DNA of 64,000 nucleotides from Sphaerisporangium rhizosphaerae (GCF_042665155.1 NZ_JBHTCG010000004.1:310001-374000), one strand, 5' to 3'; counted from the stretch's first letter, positions 32,274 to 40,610 are shown. The notes: generated by a model from the sequence alone, not told the origin. A program made the numbers and translations.

Positions 32274-33218
32274 ATGACCACCCGATCAGGGCCGCAGGAC
32301 GACCGGGCCGATCCGGGCCTGGCCGCGATCATGGGCGAGCGGCGCCAGCTGATCAATCTCGCCTATCGGCTCCTCGGCTCCCTGGCCGAGGCCGAGGACG
32401 TCGTCCAGGAGACCTACGCGCGCTGGTACGCCATGTCCCGGCAGCGGCAGGAGGCCATCGAGTCGCCCGGCGCCTGGCTGACGAAGGTCGCCGGTCGCAT
32501 CTGCCTGGACGTGCTCGGCTCGGCACGGGCCCGGCGGGAGAGCTATGTGGGCGAATGGATCCCCGAGCCGCTGCCCGACCCCAAGGAGTGGATCGCCGGG
32601 CGGCCGGGCGGCGCCACGGCGGACCCGGCCGACCGGGTCACCCTCGACGAGTCGGTCAACATGGCGTTCCTGGTCGTGCTGGAGTCGATGACGCCGGCCG
32701 AGCGCGTCGCGTTCATCCTGCACGACGTCTTCCGCTATTCCTTCGCCGAAGTGGGGGAGATCGTCGGCCGTACCCCGGCGGCGTGCCGCCAGTTGGCCTC
32801 CTCAGCCCGGCGTCGCATCCGCGGGACCCAGGCCGCCGCGACTCCGGCGGCCAGGCAGGCCGGCATCGTCAGGGACTTCAAGCGGGCCTGGGAGGCCAAG
32901 GACATCGAAGCCCTGGTCAGGCTCCTCGACCCCGGCGCCAGGGTGACCGCCGACGGCGGCGGCGTGGTCAGCGCCGTGCCGCGCCCGGTCGAAGGCGGCG
33001 AGCGCATCGCGCGCCTGTTCCTGGAGATCGCCGCCGTGATCCCCGAACTGACGATCCTGGAGCGTACGGTCAACGGCCGGCCCGGCCTGGTCGCCCAGCG
33101 GGACGGCGTCACCGTGACGGTGGCGGCGTTCGACGTCGCGGGTGACCGGATCCAGCACATCTGGGCGGTACGCAACCCCGACAAGCTCCGGCCCTGGACG
33201 GTGAACCGGGAGCACTAG
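32274..33218 (+). CDS. sigJ: ECF sigma factor of the ECF41/SigJ type
   Basis: The 314-residue protein starts MTTRSGPQDD at ATG 32274, the first Met that gives a normal sigma N-terminus. Sigma2 is seen around LINLAYRLLGSLAEAEDVVQ; sigma4 around TPAERVAFILHDVFRYSFAE and VGEIVGRTPAACRQLASSAR. A C-terminal SnoaL-like extension (about 200-314) carries the ECF41 hallmarks DGGG (TADGGGVVS) and the final NPDKL. In ECF41 proteins this extension replaces an anti-sigma factor and controls activity. The usual ECF41 partner (a DoxX, CMD or epimerase-type gene) is not adjacent. It reads away from the zip gene, and the intergenic space holds two short tandem repeats. The inducing signal is unknown. Confidence 0.9.
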   Translation: MTTRSGPQDDRADPGLAAIMGERRQLINLAYRLLGSLAEAEDVVQETYARWYAMSRQRQEAIESPGAWLTKVAGRICLDVLGSARARRESYVGEWIPEPLPDPKEWIAGRPGGATADPADRVTLDESVNMAFLVVLESMTPAERVAFILHDVFRYSFAEVGEIVGRTPAACRQLASSARRRIRGTQAAATPAARQAGIVRDFKRAWEAKDIEALVRLLDPGARVTADGGGVVSAVPRPVEGGERIARLFLEIAAVIPELTILERTVNGRPGLVAQRDGVTVTVAAFDVAGDRIQHIWAVRNPDKLRPWTVNREH

Positions 33219-33441
33219 CGTCGGCGGCGTGTCCCTGGCGCGCCGTGCCCGCCGCGATGAACGCGAAGCCGGGACCGGTGCGCCGGGGCGCGGACGGGAG
33301 GGTTGACGCTCCCTTCGGTTCATGGCCACAATGTGGGCGCAATATCCGTTGGGCGGAATCGGGCGGCACCCGCGCCCTCGACGGGTACTCATCTCGATCG
33401 TCATCGACGTGGTCGGCGCCCGTGTTCCGGAAAGGGTCTCG

Positions 33442-34419
33442 TTGCGCTCGTCCGCGCTTGGACAAGGCCAGGGTCTCTCCCTGCGGGTACTGCTGCTGGC
33501 CGTCATCGCGTCTCTCGCGCTCGTCGTCCCGGCGACGCCGGCCGAGGCCCACGGGCAGCTCGCCCTGTCGGTGCCGGCCAAGGACGCCACGGTCACCGAG
33601 CCGCTGGACGCGGTCTCGCTGTACTTCACCGAGAAGCCGCTGTCGTACGCGTACTTCACCGTCACCGCCCCGGACGGCGCACGGGTCGACCGGCACTGGT
33701 CGCACGGCGAGCCGCGGCGCCTCGACGAGCCGATCAGAGAGTTCTTCCTGGTCAACGGCTCCTGGGAGCCGCACCTGTACCACGACGGGTACCAGGCGCG
33801 CATACCCGTGGCGCACTGGCCGGGCAAGGGCGTCTACACCGCGCACTACTGGACCGTCGCCTCGGACGGAGACCAGGTGCGGGGAGAGGTCCGGTTCACC
33901 TACACGGGCAGGCGCACCACGCCGCCCAAGGGCTGGGAGCCCCCCGTCGACACGCCCAGCGCCGCCCTGCTGGCCGCCGCCGGCGTGCAGGACACGGCCG
34001 TCGGCCCGAGGCCGGGCCAGACGCCGGCCGGCACACCGTCGGCCGCCGCACCGTCGGGGGGCACGTCATCGGCCGGCTGCACGCCGAGGACCATGCCCGA
34101 GACCGGCTGTGACAACGGCCCCACGTCGCAGGAGCCGGTCGCCGCGACCACGCCGGGCGCCGGCACCCCGCCGGGCGCCGCGGCGGAGCCGTCCGCGTCC
34201 AGCGGCGTGGACGTGCTGGTGTGGCTGCTGCCCGCCCTGCTCGTCGTGGGAGTGGCCGTCATGGTGGCGCGGGCCGCGCGGCCCCGGCCGGACGGCCGGT
34301 CGGCGCCGGGCAAGCCCGCCGGTCCGGGTAAGGGGGCCGGTCCGCGCCGTCCCGCCGGTCCGGGGAAACGTGCCGGTCCCGGCCGTTCCGCCGCCGCGCC
34401 ACGTGCCCGGCGCCGCTGA
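33442..34419 (+). CDS. CopC-domain envelope protein with C-terminal membrane anchor
   Basis: The frame is open from ATG 33322, but the first 40 residues look non-natural. TTG 33442 follows GGAAAGGG at the right distance and leaves a normal signal peptide (LLLAVIASLALVVPATPAEA), so I prefer it (~325 residues). Mature protein starts AHGQLALSVPAKDATVTEP, the CopC fold with an N-terminal His for copper. A second part (HYWTVASDGDQVRGEVRFTY) has the typical CopC end. A long Pro/Ala/Gly linker and one membrane helix (VLVWLLPALLVVGVAVMVA) follow, then a basic Gly-Pro-Lys/Arg tail. It is probably a periplasm-side copper-binding protein. It is the first gene of a rightward cluster with a cupredoxin-like lipoprotein and membrane protein. 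Confidence 0.75.
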   Translation: MRSSALGQGQGLSLRVLLLAVIASLALVVPATPAEAHGQLALSVPAKDATVTEPLDAVSLYFTEKPLSYAYFTVTAPDGARVDRHWSHGEPRRLDEPIREFFLVNGSWEPHLYHDGYQARIPVAHWPGKGVYTAHYWTVASDGDQVRGEVRFTYTGRRTTPPKGWEPPVDTPSAALLAAAGVQDTAVGPRPGQTPAGTPSAAAPSGGTSSAGCTPRTMPETGCDNGPTSQEPVAATTPGAGTPPGAAAEPSASSGVDVLVWLLPALLVVGVAVMVARAARPRPDGRSAPGKPAGPGKGAGPRRPAGPGKRAGPGRSAAAPRARRR

Positions 34420-34454
34420 CCCGGATGACGCCCGTTCCGCACCAGGAGTACGAC

Positions 34455-34826
34455 GTGAGACCTCTCCCTGCCCGCATCCGCCCCTTTCCCGTCGCCGCCC
34501 TGCTCGCGGCGGCGCTGCTGTTCCTGACGGCGTGCGGCGGGGCACAGGCCCCCGCCCCGACGACCGTCAAGCAGATCGCGGTGGCCATCAGCGAGCGGAC
34601 CGTGACGCCCCCTCCGTCGCGGATCGACGTGGCCAAGGGCCAGACGGTGCGGATCACCGTCACCAGCGACGTGGCCGACCAGGCCCACGTGCACGGCTAC
34701 GACAAGGCGGCCGACCTCAAGCCGGGCAGCCCGGCGACGATCGAGTTCGTGGCCGACCAGAGCGGCCTGTTCGAGGTGGAGACCCACGGGCAGGAACTGC
34801 AGCTCTTCCAGCTTCTGGTGCGTTAG
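34455..34826 (+). CDS. Lipoprotein with cupredoxin-like fold
   Basis: I choose GTG 34455 (AGGAG seven bases upstream) over ATG 34425, giving 123 residues. A lipobox FLTACGG ends the signal peptide, so the mature protein is lipid-anchored outside the membrane. The rest (ERTVTPPPSRIDVAKGQTVR, then VTSDVADQAHVHGYDKAAD and a final SGLFEVETHGQELQL) resembles cupredoxin-like domains. His residues in HVHGY and ETHG could bind copper, but the exact type 1 set is incomplete. It lies 35 bases after the CopC-like gene and 10 before the membrane protein gene, so they are probably one operon handling copper at the cell surface. Confidence 0.75.
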   Translation: MRPLPARIRPFPVAALLAAALLFLTACGGAQAPAPTTVKQIAVAISERTVTPPPSRIDVAKGQTVRITVTSDVADQAHVHGYDKAADLKPGSPATIEFVADQSGLFEVETHGQELQLFQLLVR

Positions 34827-34836
34827 GAGTCCCCGG

Positions 34837-36156
34837 GTGCTCCCGCTGGCCCATGGCATCGGAGGCCGTCAGGACCTGCCGATCCCCTTCCCTGCCGCGA
34901 TGGCCGGCGCCGTCCTGGCGTTGCTGGTGTCCTTCGCCGCGCTCGGCGCGCTGTGGACCGAGCCGCGGCTCGCCGGCGCGCTCCGGTACGCCCGTCCGGT
35001 GTCCGCGGGCGTGCGAAGCCTGGTGAGCCTGCCGGCATGGCGGTGGTCCTGGCGGGTGGCCGGGCTTCTCGCGGCGGCGTACTTCTGCCTGGGCCTGCTG
35101 TTCGGTCCCGACCGCTCCGCCAACCCGACGGCGGGGGTGTTCTACGTCCTGTTCTGGGTGGGCCTCATCCCGCTGTCTCTGCTGTTCGGCCCGATCTGGC
35201 GGACGCTGAATCCCTTGCGGACGCTGCACCTGCTGGCGTGCTCCGCGCTCGGGCGCGACCCGCGCCGCGGCGTGCGGCCGCTTCCGGACCGGCTCGGGTA
35301 CTGGCCCGCCGCCGCCGGTCTGCTCGCCTTCACCTGGCTGGAGCTGGTCGCCCCCGAGCGGGCCACCTTGCCGGTCATCGGCGCCTGGCTGGCGGTGTAC
35401 TGCGTCGCCATGCTCGCGGGCGCGGCGGTCTTCGGTTCCGGCTGGTTCGACAAGGGCGACGCGTTCGAGGCCTACAGCGGCCTCATCGGCCGCCTGGCCC
35501 CCGTCGGCCGGAATCCCGACGGCACGCTCACCTGGCGCAACCCGCTGCACGGGATGGCCGGGCTGGAGCCGGCGCCGGGCCTGACGGCCCTGGTGGTGCT
35601 GTTGCTCGGGTCCACCATGTACGACAGCCTCTCCAACGCGCCGTTCTGGGTGCGGTTCGTGCAGGAGAGCCCGCTGCCCGCGCCGGTGCCGGGCACCGCC
35701 GGCCTGGTCGTCGTCATCGGCCTGGTGCTGGCGGCCTACCTGGGGGCCACCGCGCTGGCCGGGCGCTGGGGTGGTGCAGCGTCCGGGACCACTGCGGGCG
35801 AACTGGCCCACTCCATCGTGCCGATCGCCGTCGGTTACCTGGTCGCCCACTACTTCACGCTGCTGCTGCTCGAAGGCCAGCGGACCATCTCGCTGCTCTC
35901 CGACCCGCTGGTCACCGGGGCCGACTGGCTCGGCACGGCCGGGTGGAAGGTCAGCGCGGCCGGCACGAGCCCTGCGGCGATCGCCATGCTCCAGGTCACG
36001 GTGATCGTCCTCGGCCATGTCATGGGCACCGTGCTCGCCCACGACCGCGCGCTGACCCTGTTCCCGCGCCGCACCGCCGTCAAGGGGCAGGTCCCGCTCC
36101 TGGTCCTGATGGTGGCCTACACGGTGACCGGCCTGCTGCTGCTGTTCGCCGCCTGA
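34837..36156 (+). CDS. Polytopic membrane protein of the copper-linked cluster, function unknown
   Basis: The 439-residue protein starts at GTG 34837 after AGGAGTCCCCGG. I count about ten hydrophobic segments (for example GAVLALLVSFAALGALW, VAGLLAAAYFCLGLLFG, VFYVLFWVGLIPLSLLFGP, VIGAWLAVYCVAMLAGAAV). A conserved-looking loop reads GRLAPVGRNPDGTLTWRNPL. I do not recognise a named family with certainty. Its place 10 bases behind the cupredoxin-like lipoprotein, and the same order in actinobacteria as far as I recall, suggests a partner membrane protein of that lipoprotein. It may be a permease or an assembly factor for cuproenzymes; this is inference. The stop lies inside a 19-base tandem duplication. 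Confidence 0.8.
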   Translation: MLPLAHGIGGRQDLPIPFPAAMAGAVLALLVSFAALGALWTEPRLAGALRYARPVSAGVRSLVSLPAWRWSWRVAGLLAAAYFCLGLLFGPDRSANPTAGVFYVLFWVGLIPLSLLFGPIWRTLNPLRTLHLLACSALGRDPRRGVRPLPDRLGYWPAAAGLLAFTWLELVAPERATLPVIGAWLAVYCVAMLAGAAVFGSGWFDKGDAFEAYSGLIGRLAPVGRNPDGTLTWRNPLHGMAGLEPAPGLTALVVLLLGSTMYDSLSNAPFWVRFVQESPLPAPVPGTAGLVVVIGLVLAAYLGATALAGRWGGAASGTTAGELAHSIVPIAVGYLVAHYFTLLLLEGQRTISLLSDPLVTGADWLGTAGWKVSAAGTSPAAIAMLQVTVIVLGHVMGTVLAHDRALTLFPRRTAVKGQVPLLVLMVAYTVTGLLLLFAA

Positions 36157-36185
36157 CGTCATAGGAGCCGCCTGACGTCATAGGA
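36148..36185. repeat. Exact 19-bp tandem duplication across a stop codon
   Basis: GCCGCCTGACGTCATAGGA occurs twice in a row (36148-36166 and 36167-36185). The unit holds the stop of the membrane-protein gene and a TGACGTCA palindrome. It is a recent duplication that leaves the stop intact and doubles the palindrome. Confidence 0.9.
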
Positions 36186-36247
36186 CGCGAGTCACGGCAA
36201 TCTGCGACATGTGCGGTGACCGCGACTGTGGGACGATGCATGGCGTC

Positions 36248-36838
36248 ATGCACGCCAACGTGCCGTTGAGACTCGCGCGGGCGGCGGCCTTCGCCGTCGT
36301 GTGCCTGACGCTTGCCTCGGTGGCGCACTGGTTCGCGGGTGGTTCGGCTCCCGAGCCGCGGGCGTTGCTCCCGGGCGGGCTGGTCGTCATGGCGGTCACC
36401 GCGGCGCTGGCCGGCCGGGAACGCTCGCCGGCGGCCGTGACCGGGCTGCTGCTGGCCGCCCAGGCGTTCCTGCACCAGGCGCTCGGCCCGGCCGACGCCG
36501 CGCCCGTCCCGCTCCATCCCCACCACCTGGACGCCCTGCCGCATGACCCCGGTCTGGGCGTCGGCGTGGGCATGATCGTCGCCCACACGACCGCGGCGCT
36601 GGTCACCGGATGGTGGCTGTCGCGTGGTGAGACGGCGCTGTGGTCGCTGCTGCGCGCCCTCGGCGCCTTCGCGGTGCGCCGCCTGGCGGCGCTGCTGCTT
36701 CTGCTGCGGCGCGAGGCGTCGCCCGGGGCGCCCGCCGTGCGCTTCCGCCGGCCCCCGGCCGTCCTGTGTTCCCCGCGCGAGCGCGTCCTGCGGCACGCGG
36801 TCGTGCGGCGAGGTCCCCCGGTTCTCCCCGTCTTGTGA
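36248..36838 (+). CDS. Small His-containing membrane protein of unknown function
   Basis: The frame is open from ATG 36209. I prefer ATG 36248 (MHANVPLRLARAAAFAVVCL, 196 residues) because a normal membrane N-terminus begins there. Hydrophobic segments include VVCLTLASVAHWF, LLPGGLVVMAVTAALAG, VTGLLLAAQAFLHQAL and GVGMIVAHTTAALVTGWWL. A His stretch (LHPHHLDALPHDPG) and other His residues near membrane ends could bind metal. The C-terminal 50 residues are Arg-rich, probably cytoplasmic. It lies between the copper-linked membrane protein and the YcnI gene, matching small membrane proteins often seen with YcnI and CopC. No named family is recognised. Confidence 0.65.
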   Translation: MHANVPLRLARAAAFAVVCLTLASVAHWFAGGSAPEPRALLPGGLVVMAVTAALAGRERSPAAVTGLLLAAQAFLHQALGPADAAPVPLHPHHLDALPHDPGLGVGVGMIVAHTTAALVTGWWLSRGETALWSLLRALGAFAVRRLAALLLLLRREASPGAPAVRFRRPPAVLCSPRERVLRHAVVRRGPPVLPVL

Positions 36839-36926
36839 GTTCTCAGCGCGCCGGCATCCGCCGCGGCGCGTCCCTTCGCGCATCTCCAGACCCCTTGCGC
36901 GTTCACCGAGACAACGGAGAATCCCC

Positions 36927-37676
36927 ATGCCTTCCACGGCCATCTACCGTCGGGCGGTCGCCGTCACCGCCGGCGCGCTCGCTCTCACCGTGGGCCTGGC
37001 GCTGCCCGCGCTGGCGCACGTCACGATCAACCCCGGCACCGCCGAGAAGGGCGGCTGGACCAAGCTCGCCTTCCGGGTGCCCAACGAGCGGGACAAGGAG
37101 TCGACCACCAAGCTGGAGGTGCGGTTCCCCACCGACCATCCGCTCCCGTTCGTCTCGGTCCGCCCGGTTCCCGGCTGGGACGCCGAGCTGACCCGGGGCA
37201 AGCTGCCCCAGCCGGTGGTCTCCGACGACGGCGACAAGGTCACCGAGTCGGTCCTGAAGATCACTTGGACCGGCGGGAAGATCGAGCCGGGTCAGTTCCA
37301 GGAGTTCGAGGTGTCGGTCGGGCCGCTGCCCAAGGACGTCGATGAGCTGCTGTTCCCGACCGTCCAGACCTACTCCGGCGGCGAGGTCGTCACCTGGGGC
37401 GACATGCCGAAGGCGGACGGCTCGGAGGCCGAGCACCCCGTGCCGGCGCTCAAGCTGGTGGCCGCCGCCGAGCAGGCCGGTGACGGCCACTCCGCGAGCT
37501 CCTCGCCGTCGGCCGCCGCCCCGGCCGGGCCCTCGGTGACGCCCGCCGGGGCCGCCGCCTCCGCCCCGGCCGCCGGGCCGGACGGCACCGCCCGGGTGCT
37601 CGCCATCCTCGGCATCGTCATCGGCCTGCTCGGCGCCGGCCTCGCCGTGGCCGCGCGGCGCCGTTCACGCGCCTGA
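36927..37676 (+). CDS. ycnI: YcnI-family copper-binding protein
   Basis: The 249-residue protein starts at ATG 36927 (MPSTAIYRRAVAV) with GGAGA upstream. The signal peptide ends at LALPALA, leaving HVTINPGTAEKGGWTKLAFR as the mature start; an N-terminal His begins the copper site of YcnI-like (DUF1775) domains. W41-region residues (GGWTKL), RVPNERDKESTTKLEV, LKITWTGGKIEPGQFQEFEV and YSGGEVVTWGDMP follow the family closely. A Ser/Ala/Pro linker and a C-terminal helix (VLAILGIVIGLLGAGLAVAA) with basic end anchor it in the membrane. It should bind Cu(II) outside the cell. It sits next to a CopC gene, as in other bacteria. Confidence 0.92.
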   Translation: MPSTAIYRRAVAVTAGALALTVGLALPALAHVTINPGTAEKGGWTKLAFRVPNERDKESTTKLEVRFPTDHPLPFVSVRPVPGWDAELTRGKLPQPVVSDDGDKVTESVLKITWTGGKIEPGQFQEFEVSVGPLPKDVDELLFPTVQTYSGGEVVTWGDMPKADGSEAEHPVPALKLVAAAEQAGDGHSASSSPSAAAPAGPSVTPAGAAASAPAAGPDGTARVLAILGIVIGLLGAGLAVAARRRSRA

Positions 37677-37695
37677 CGGCGCCGCCGGCCGCAGC

Positions 37696-37754
37696 GGGGT
37701 CACGCGCCGGCGGGGACGGGGGCACGCTCCCGTACCGCGCCGGCGCGTGACCCC
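37696..37754. terminator. Long stem-loop between ycnI and copC genes
   Basis: A 17-bp perfect outer stem (37696-37712 with 37738-37754) encloses a second small stem. It could terminate part of the ycnI transcript and reduce copC expression, or act as an RNA-processing site. Confidence 0.55.
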
Positions 37755-37783
37755 ACGCCCCGTTTCCTCACCCGGGAGTCCCC

Positions 37784-38377
37784 GTGCGATCCCTCATCAT
37801 CCGAACGCTGCTGCTCTGTGCCTCCGTCGTGCTGCTGGTCCTGCCGGCCGCGCCGGCCCTGGCGCACGACAGCCTCAAGAGCAGCTCCCCGGCCAAGAAC
37901 GCCGTCGTCGACGGCCTGGACCAGATCGAGCTGGAGTTCAGCGCGCACGTCAGCTTCCCCGTCGTGATCCTGCACGACGCGGCCGGACGACGCTACGAGT
38001 CCGGCGCTCCGCGCGCCGACGGCCCCAAGGTCGTGGAGAAGGTCGCCGGGCCGCTGCCCTCGGGCGCCTACGTCATCGCCTGGCGCATCGTCTCCTCCGA
38101 CGGCCACCCGGTGGAGGGGGAGATCCCCTTCACCGTCCGGTCCACCGCGACCGGCGCCGCCCCGCCGCCCCCGGCCACCGCGACCCCGGGACCGTCCACG
38201 GCGAACGCCCCGGCCACGGGCGGCTCGGCCCCCGCGGCATCGGAGCAGGGCGTGTCCGCGTGGGTGTGGGGCGCCCCGATCGTCCTGGTGGTCATCCTGG
38301 CGGTGCTGCTGTTGCTCGGCAGGCGCAAGGGCGCTCAGGACGCGGCCAGCCCCGATGCCGCCGCCGAGGACGACTGA
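37784..38377 (+). CDS. copC: CopC-type copper-binding protein with membrane anchor
   Basis: This 197-residue protein starts at GTG 37784 behind CCGGGAGTCCCC. The signal peptide ends PAAPALA, and the mature protein begins with His: AHDSLKSSSPAKNAVVDGLD, the CopC copper ligand. The fold continues through ELEFSAHVSFPVVILHDAAG and WRIVSSDGHPVEGEIPFTVR, the SSDGHP motif carrying further ligands. After a Pro/Ala/Gly linker one helix (WVWGAPIVLVVILAVLLLLG) anchors it, followed by an acidic tail. It is a periplasm-side copper carrier, the second CopC-like protein in the cluster. It is last in the rightward cluster, convergent with marR. Confidence 0.92.
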   Translation: MRSLIIRTLLLCASVVLLVLPAAPALAHDSLKSSSPAKNAVVDGLDQIELEFSAHVSFPVVILHDAAGRRYESGAPRADGPKVVEKVAGPLPSGAYVIAWRIVSSDGHPVEGEIPFTVRSTATGAAPPPPATATPGPSTANAPATGGSAPAASEQGVSAWVWGAPIVLVVILAVLLLLGRRKGAQDAASPDAAAEDD

Positions 38378-38421
38378 CGGCCGACCCCCCTCACCGCTCG
38401 CCGAGTGTCCGGGCGCCGGGC

Positions 38422-38916
38422 TCACACCCCCGCGTCCGGACGCAACGCGTGTGAGCACCGCATGAGACCGTCCGTGAGCGTCTTCAGGGTCGAGTCGTCG
38501 ACGTCGGCCAGCATGGTCGCCTCGATGGCGTCGAGCGAGCGGTCGCAGCGTCTGAGCAGGGACAGGCCCTTGCGGGTGAGACGGGCGCACAGCACCCGGC
38601 CGCCGTCCGGGTGCGGGTCGCGGCGGATCACCTCGCGCTGTTCCAGGTCGCGGATGACGAGGTTCATCGCCTGCGGCGTGACGAAGGCGATGCGGGCCAG
38701 CTCCGCCGACGACAACCCCTCGCGCATGCGCAGTTCGCTGAGCGCCATGTACTCCGTCGTGGTGACGCCGTGCCGGGCCAGCGCCTCGTCCAGGCCCGCT
38801 CGAATGCGGCGTTCCAGACGGAACACCAAATAGCTCAAGCGGGGGACGGATGCGGCCGACCGGGACGCCCCGGGGATACGGCGGGCGGTCACCGAACGAC
38901 CATACCGCGTGTCCAT
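38422..38916 (-). CDS. MarR-family transcriptional regulator
   Basis: The 164-residue protein has the MarR winged helix: LSYLVFRLERRIRAGLDEAL, then TTTEYMALSELRMREGLSSA with helix-turn-helix ELARIAFVTPQAMNLVIRDL, and the wing EVIRRDPHPDGGRVLCARLT. The long N-terminus (MDTRYGRSVTARRIPGASRS) may be partly untranslated; later starts are possible. MarR proteins repress neighbouring genes until a small ligand or oxidation releases them. The AT-rich space upstream holds palindromic CAAG...CTTG sites, good candidates for its own operator. It is divergent from the CE1 esterase gene and convergent with copC, so it might control either the esterase or itself. No inducer can be read from the sequence. 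Confidence 0.88.
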   Translation of the reverse strand: MDTRYGRSVTARRIPGASRSAASVPRLSYLVFRLERRIRAGLDEALARHGVTTTEYMALSELRMREGLSSAELARIAFVTPQAMNLVIRDLEQREVIRRDPHPDGGRVLCARLTRKGLSLLRRCDRSLDAIEATMLADVDDSTLKTLTDGLMRCSHALRPDAGV

Positions 38917-38920
38917 CGGA

Positions 38921-38930
38921 TGTAAGTTTC
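38921..38930 (+). promoter_or_regulatory. Repeated motif TGTAAGTTTC (copy 1)
   Basis: This AT-rich 10-mer occurs three times in non-coding DNA of the hydrolase region (also 40611 and 53202). This copy lies 222 bases before the esterase start. Confidence 0.35.
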
Positions 38931-38938
38931 GTGTCCTA

Positions 38939-38971
38939 TATCAAGGCACTTTATAACAAGCCACTTGATAA
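38939..38971. promoter_or_regulatory. Candidate MarR operator region
   Basis: An AT-rich stretch with TATCAAG (38939-38945) and CTTGATA (38964-38970) as outer inverted repeat. It also contains CAAG-CCA-CTTG (38957-38967) and direct repeats CACTTTATAA / CACTTGATAA. It lies just upstream of marR in an otherwise GC-rich genome. Confidence 0.5.
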
Positions 38972-39151
38972 GCAGGGCCAAGGCATCGCTCCGGGGTGCT
39001 GGTGGTGTGCGTTCTCGCGTCGTCATCTTGACCGCCGATCCGGGCCGCGTCTATTTTCCACCCGCCGAGCCCGATGTCTCCGTGAGACCGGCGCCGCCGG
39101 TTCGAGCCGTCGAGCAGGGACCAAGCCCGCACACCGACATTAGGAGAGCGG

Positions 39152-40510
39152 ATGACACGATTGAGCGCGATACTGAGCATGGCCTGCGCGGCGCTGCTCT
39201 ACGCCGCCGTCGCCCTGGTGCTGCCCCACCAGGCCGCCGCGGCCACCCTGACCGAGGTGACCGGCTTCGGCTCCAACCCCGGCAACCTGCGCATGCACCT
39301 GTACGTGCCGAACAACGCGCAGGCGAACCCCGCCATCGTGCTGGCCATGCACCCGTGCGGCGGCTCCGGACCGGGGTTCTACTCCTCCAGCGAGTTCGCC
39401 TCGCTCGCCGACCGGTACGGCTTCGTGGTGATCTACCCGTCGGCGTCGAAGAAGGCCAACTGCTTCGACAACTGGTCCGAGGCCTCGAAGGTGCGCGGCG
39501 GGCAGACCGACCCGGTGTCGCTGATGTCCATGGTGACCTACGTGGAGCAGCAGTACCACGGCGACCCGAACCGGGTGTTCGCCACCGGCAGCTCCTCGGG
39601 CGCCATGATGACCAACGCCATGCTGGCCCTGTACCCCGAGGTGTTCAAGGCGGGCGCGGCGTTCATGGGCGTGCCGTTCACCTGCTTCCCCAACGAGGCC
39701 GCCTACCAGCCCGGCGGCAACTCGGCGCCGTGCGTCGGCAAGACCGCCCAGCAGTGGGGCGACCTGGCGCGCAACGCCAACCCGAGCTACCGGGGACCGT
39801 GGCCGCGCATGCAGCTGTGGCACGGCACCGCCGACAACGTCGTCGCCTACTCCGAGCTGGAGGAGGAGATCAAGCAGTGGACCAACGTCAACGGCGTGAG
39901 CCAGACGCCGACCAGCACTGACACCCCGCAGTCCGGTTGGAGCCGGCGCCGCTACGCCGACTCCTCCGGCAGCGTGCGGGTCGAGGCGTACACCATCCAG
40001 GGTGCGGGCCACAGCCTCCCGGCGGGCGGCATGGCGGCCGTCGCCATCCAGTTCTTCGGCCTCAACGGCACCTCCCCCACCCCCACCCCCACGCCCACGC
40101 CGACCCCGACCGTCACCCCGACTCCGACGCCGACCCCGACGGTCACCCCGACCCCGACTCCCACTCCGACCCCCAGCGTCACCCCGACCAACGCTCCGTG
40201 CCGGGTCGCCTACACCACCAACGGCTGGAACAACGGGTTCACCGCCAACCTCACCGTCACCAACAGCGGCGCCTCCGCCGTCAACGGCTGGACGGTGACC
40301 TGGACCTGGCCCGGCAACCAGCAGGTCACCAACGCGTGGAACGCCACGATCACGCAGTCCGGCACGCAGGTCACGGCGCGCAACGCGAGCTACAACGCCA
40401 CCATCCCCGCCGGCGGGAACACCAGTTTCGGCTTCCAGGCGAGCTTCAACGGCACCAACACGGCGCCGAGCCAGTTCGCACTCAACGGCACCGTCTGCGC
40501 CCGGGTGTAG
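39152..40510 (+). CDS. Secreted CE1/PHB-depolymerase-type esterase with CBM2
   Basis: The 452-residue protein starts at ATG 39152 after TAGGAG. It has a signal peptide (ALLYAAVALVLPHQAAAA) and then an alpha/beta-hydrolase: the oxyanion region AIVLAMHPCGGSGPGFY, nucleophile loop ATGSSSGAMMT (Ser ~147), acid in WHGTADNVV, and His in GAGHSLP. The PHB-depolymerase-like esterase group (CE1) includes acetylxylan and feruloyl esterases, which remove side groups from arabinoxylan. A Thr-Pro linker leads to a C-terminal CBM2 (CRVAYTTNGWNNGFTANLTV), a cellulose/xylan-binding module. It is the first gene of the hydrolase cluster and stands alone, with two hairpins downstream. PHB depolymerase cannot be ruled out. 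Confidence 0.85.
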   Translation: MTRLSAILSMACAALLYAAVALVLPHQAAAATLTEVTGFGSNPGNLRMHLYVPNNAQANPAIVLAMHPCGGSGPGFYSSSEFASLADRYGFVVIYPSASKKANCFDNWSEASKVRGGQTDPVSLMSMVTYVEQQYHGDPNRVFATGSSSGAMMTNAMLALYPEVFKAGAAFMGVPFTCFPNEAAYQPGGNSAPCVGKTAQQWGDLARNANPSYRGPWPRMQLWHGTADNVVAYSELEEEIKQWTNVNGVSQTPTSTDTPQSGWSRRRYADSSGSVRVEAYTIQGAGHSLPAGGMAAVAIQFFGLNGTSPTPTPTPTPTPTVTPTPTPTPTVTPTPTPTPTPSVTPTNAPCRVAYTTNGWNNGFTANLTVTNSGASAVNGWTVTWTWPGNQQVTNAWNATITQSGTQVTARNASYNATIPAGGNTSFGFQASFNGTNTAPSQFALNGTVCARV

Positions 40511-40521
40511 CCCGGGCAACG

Positions 40522-40548
40522 CGCTCACCCGGCGGTGCCGGGTGAGCG
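40522..40548. terminator. 12-bp hairpin after the esterase gene
   Basis: Arms 40522-40533 and 40537-40548 pair fully around a three-base loop, 12 bases beyond the stop. Confidence 0.7.
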
Positions 40549-40558
40549 TCGTGCGAGT

Positions 40559-40600
40559 GCCACCTCTTCCGCGTTCACCGGCGAGCGCGGAAGAGGTGGC
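40559..40600. terminator. Second, 15-bp hairpin after the esterase gene
   Basis: Arms 40559-40573 and 40586-40600 pair perfectly around a 12-base loop. It may be a tandem terminator. Confidence 0.6.
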
Positions 40601-40610
40601 GCCGGCGACG

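Noticed and set aside
40070..40195. Short repeats like those of a CRISPR array, also at 41810, 44225, 45770 and 52430
   Set aside because: They are Thr-Pro linker codons (ACN-CCN) between catalytic and binding modules of secreted hydrolases, not spaced palindromic repeats.
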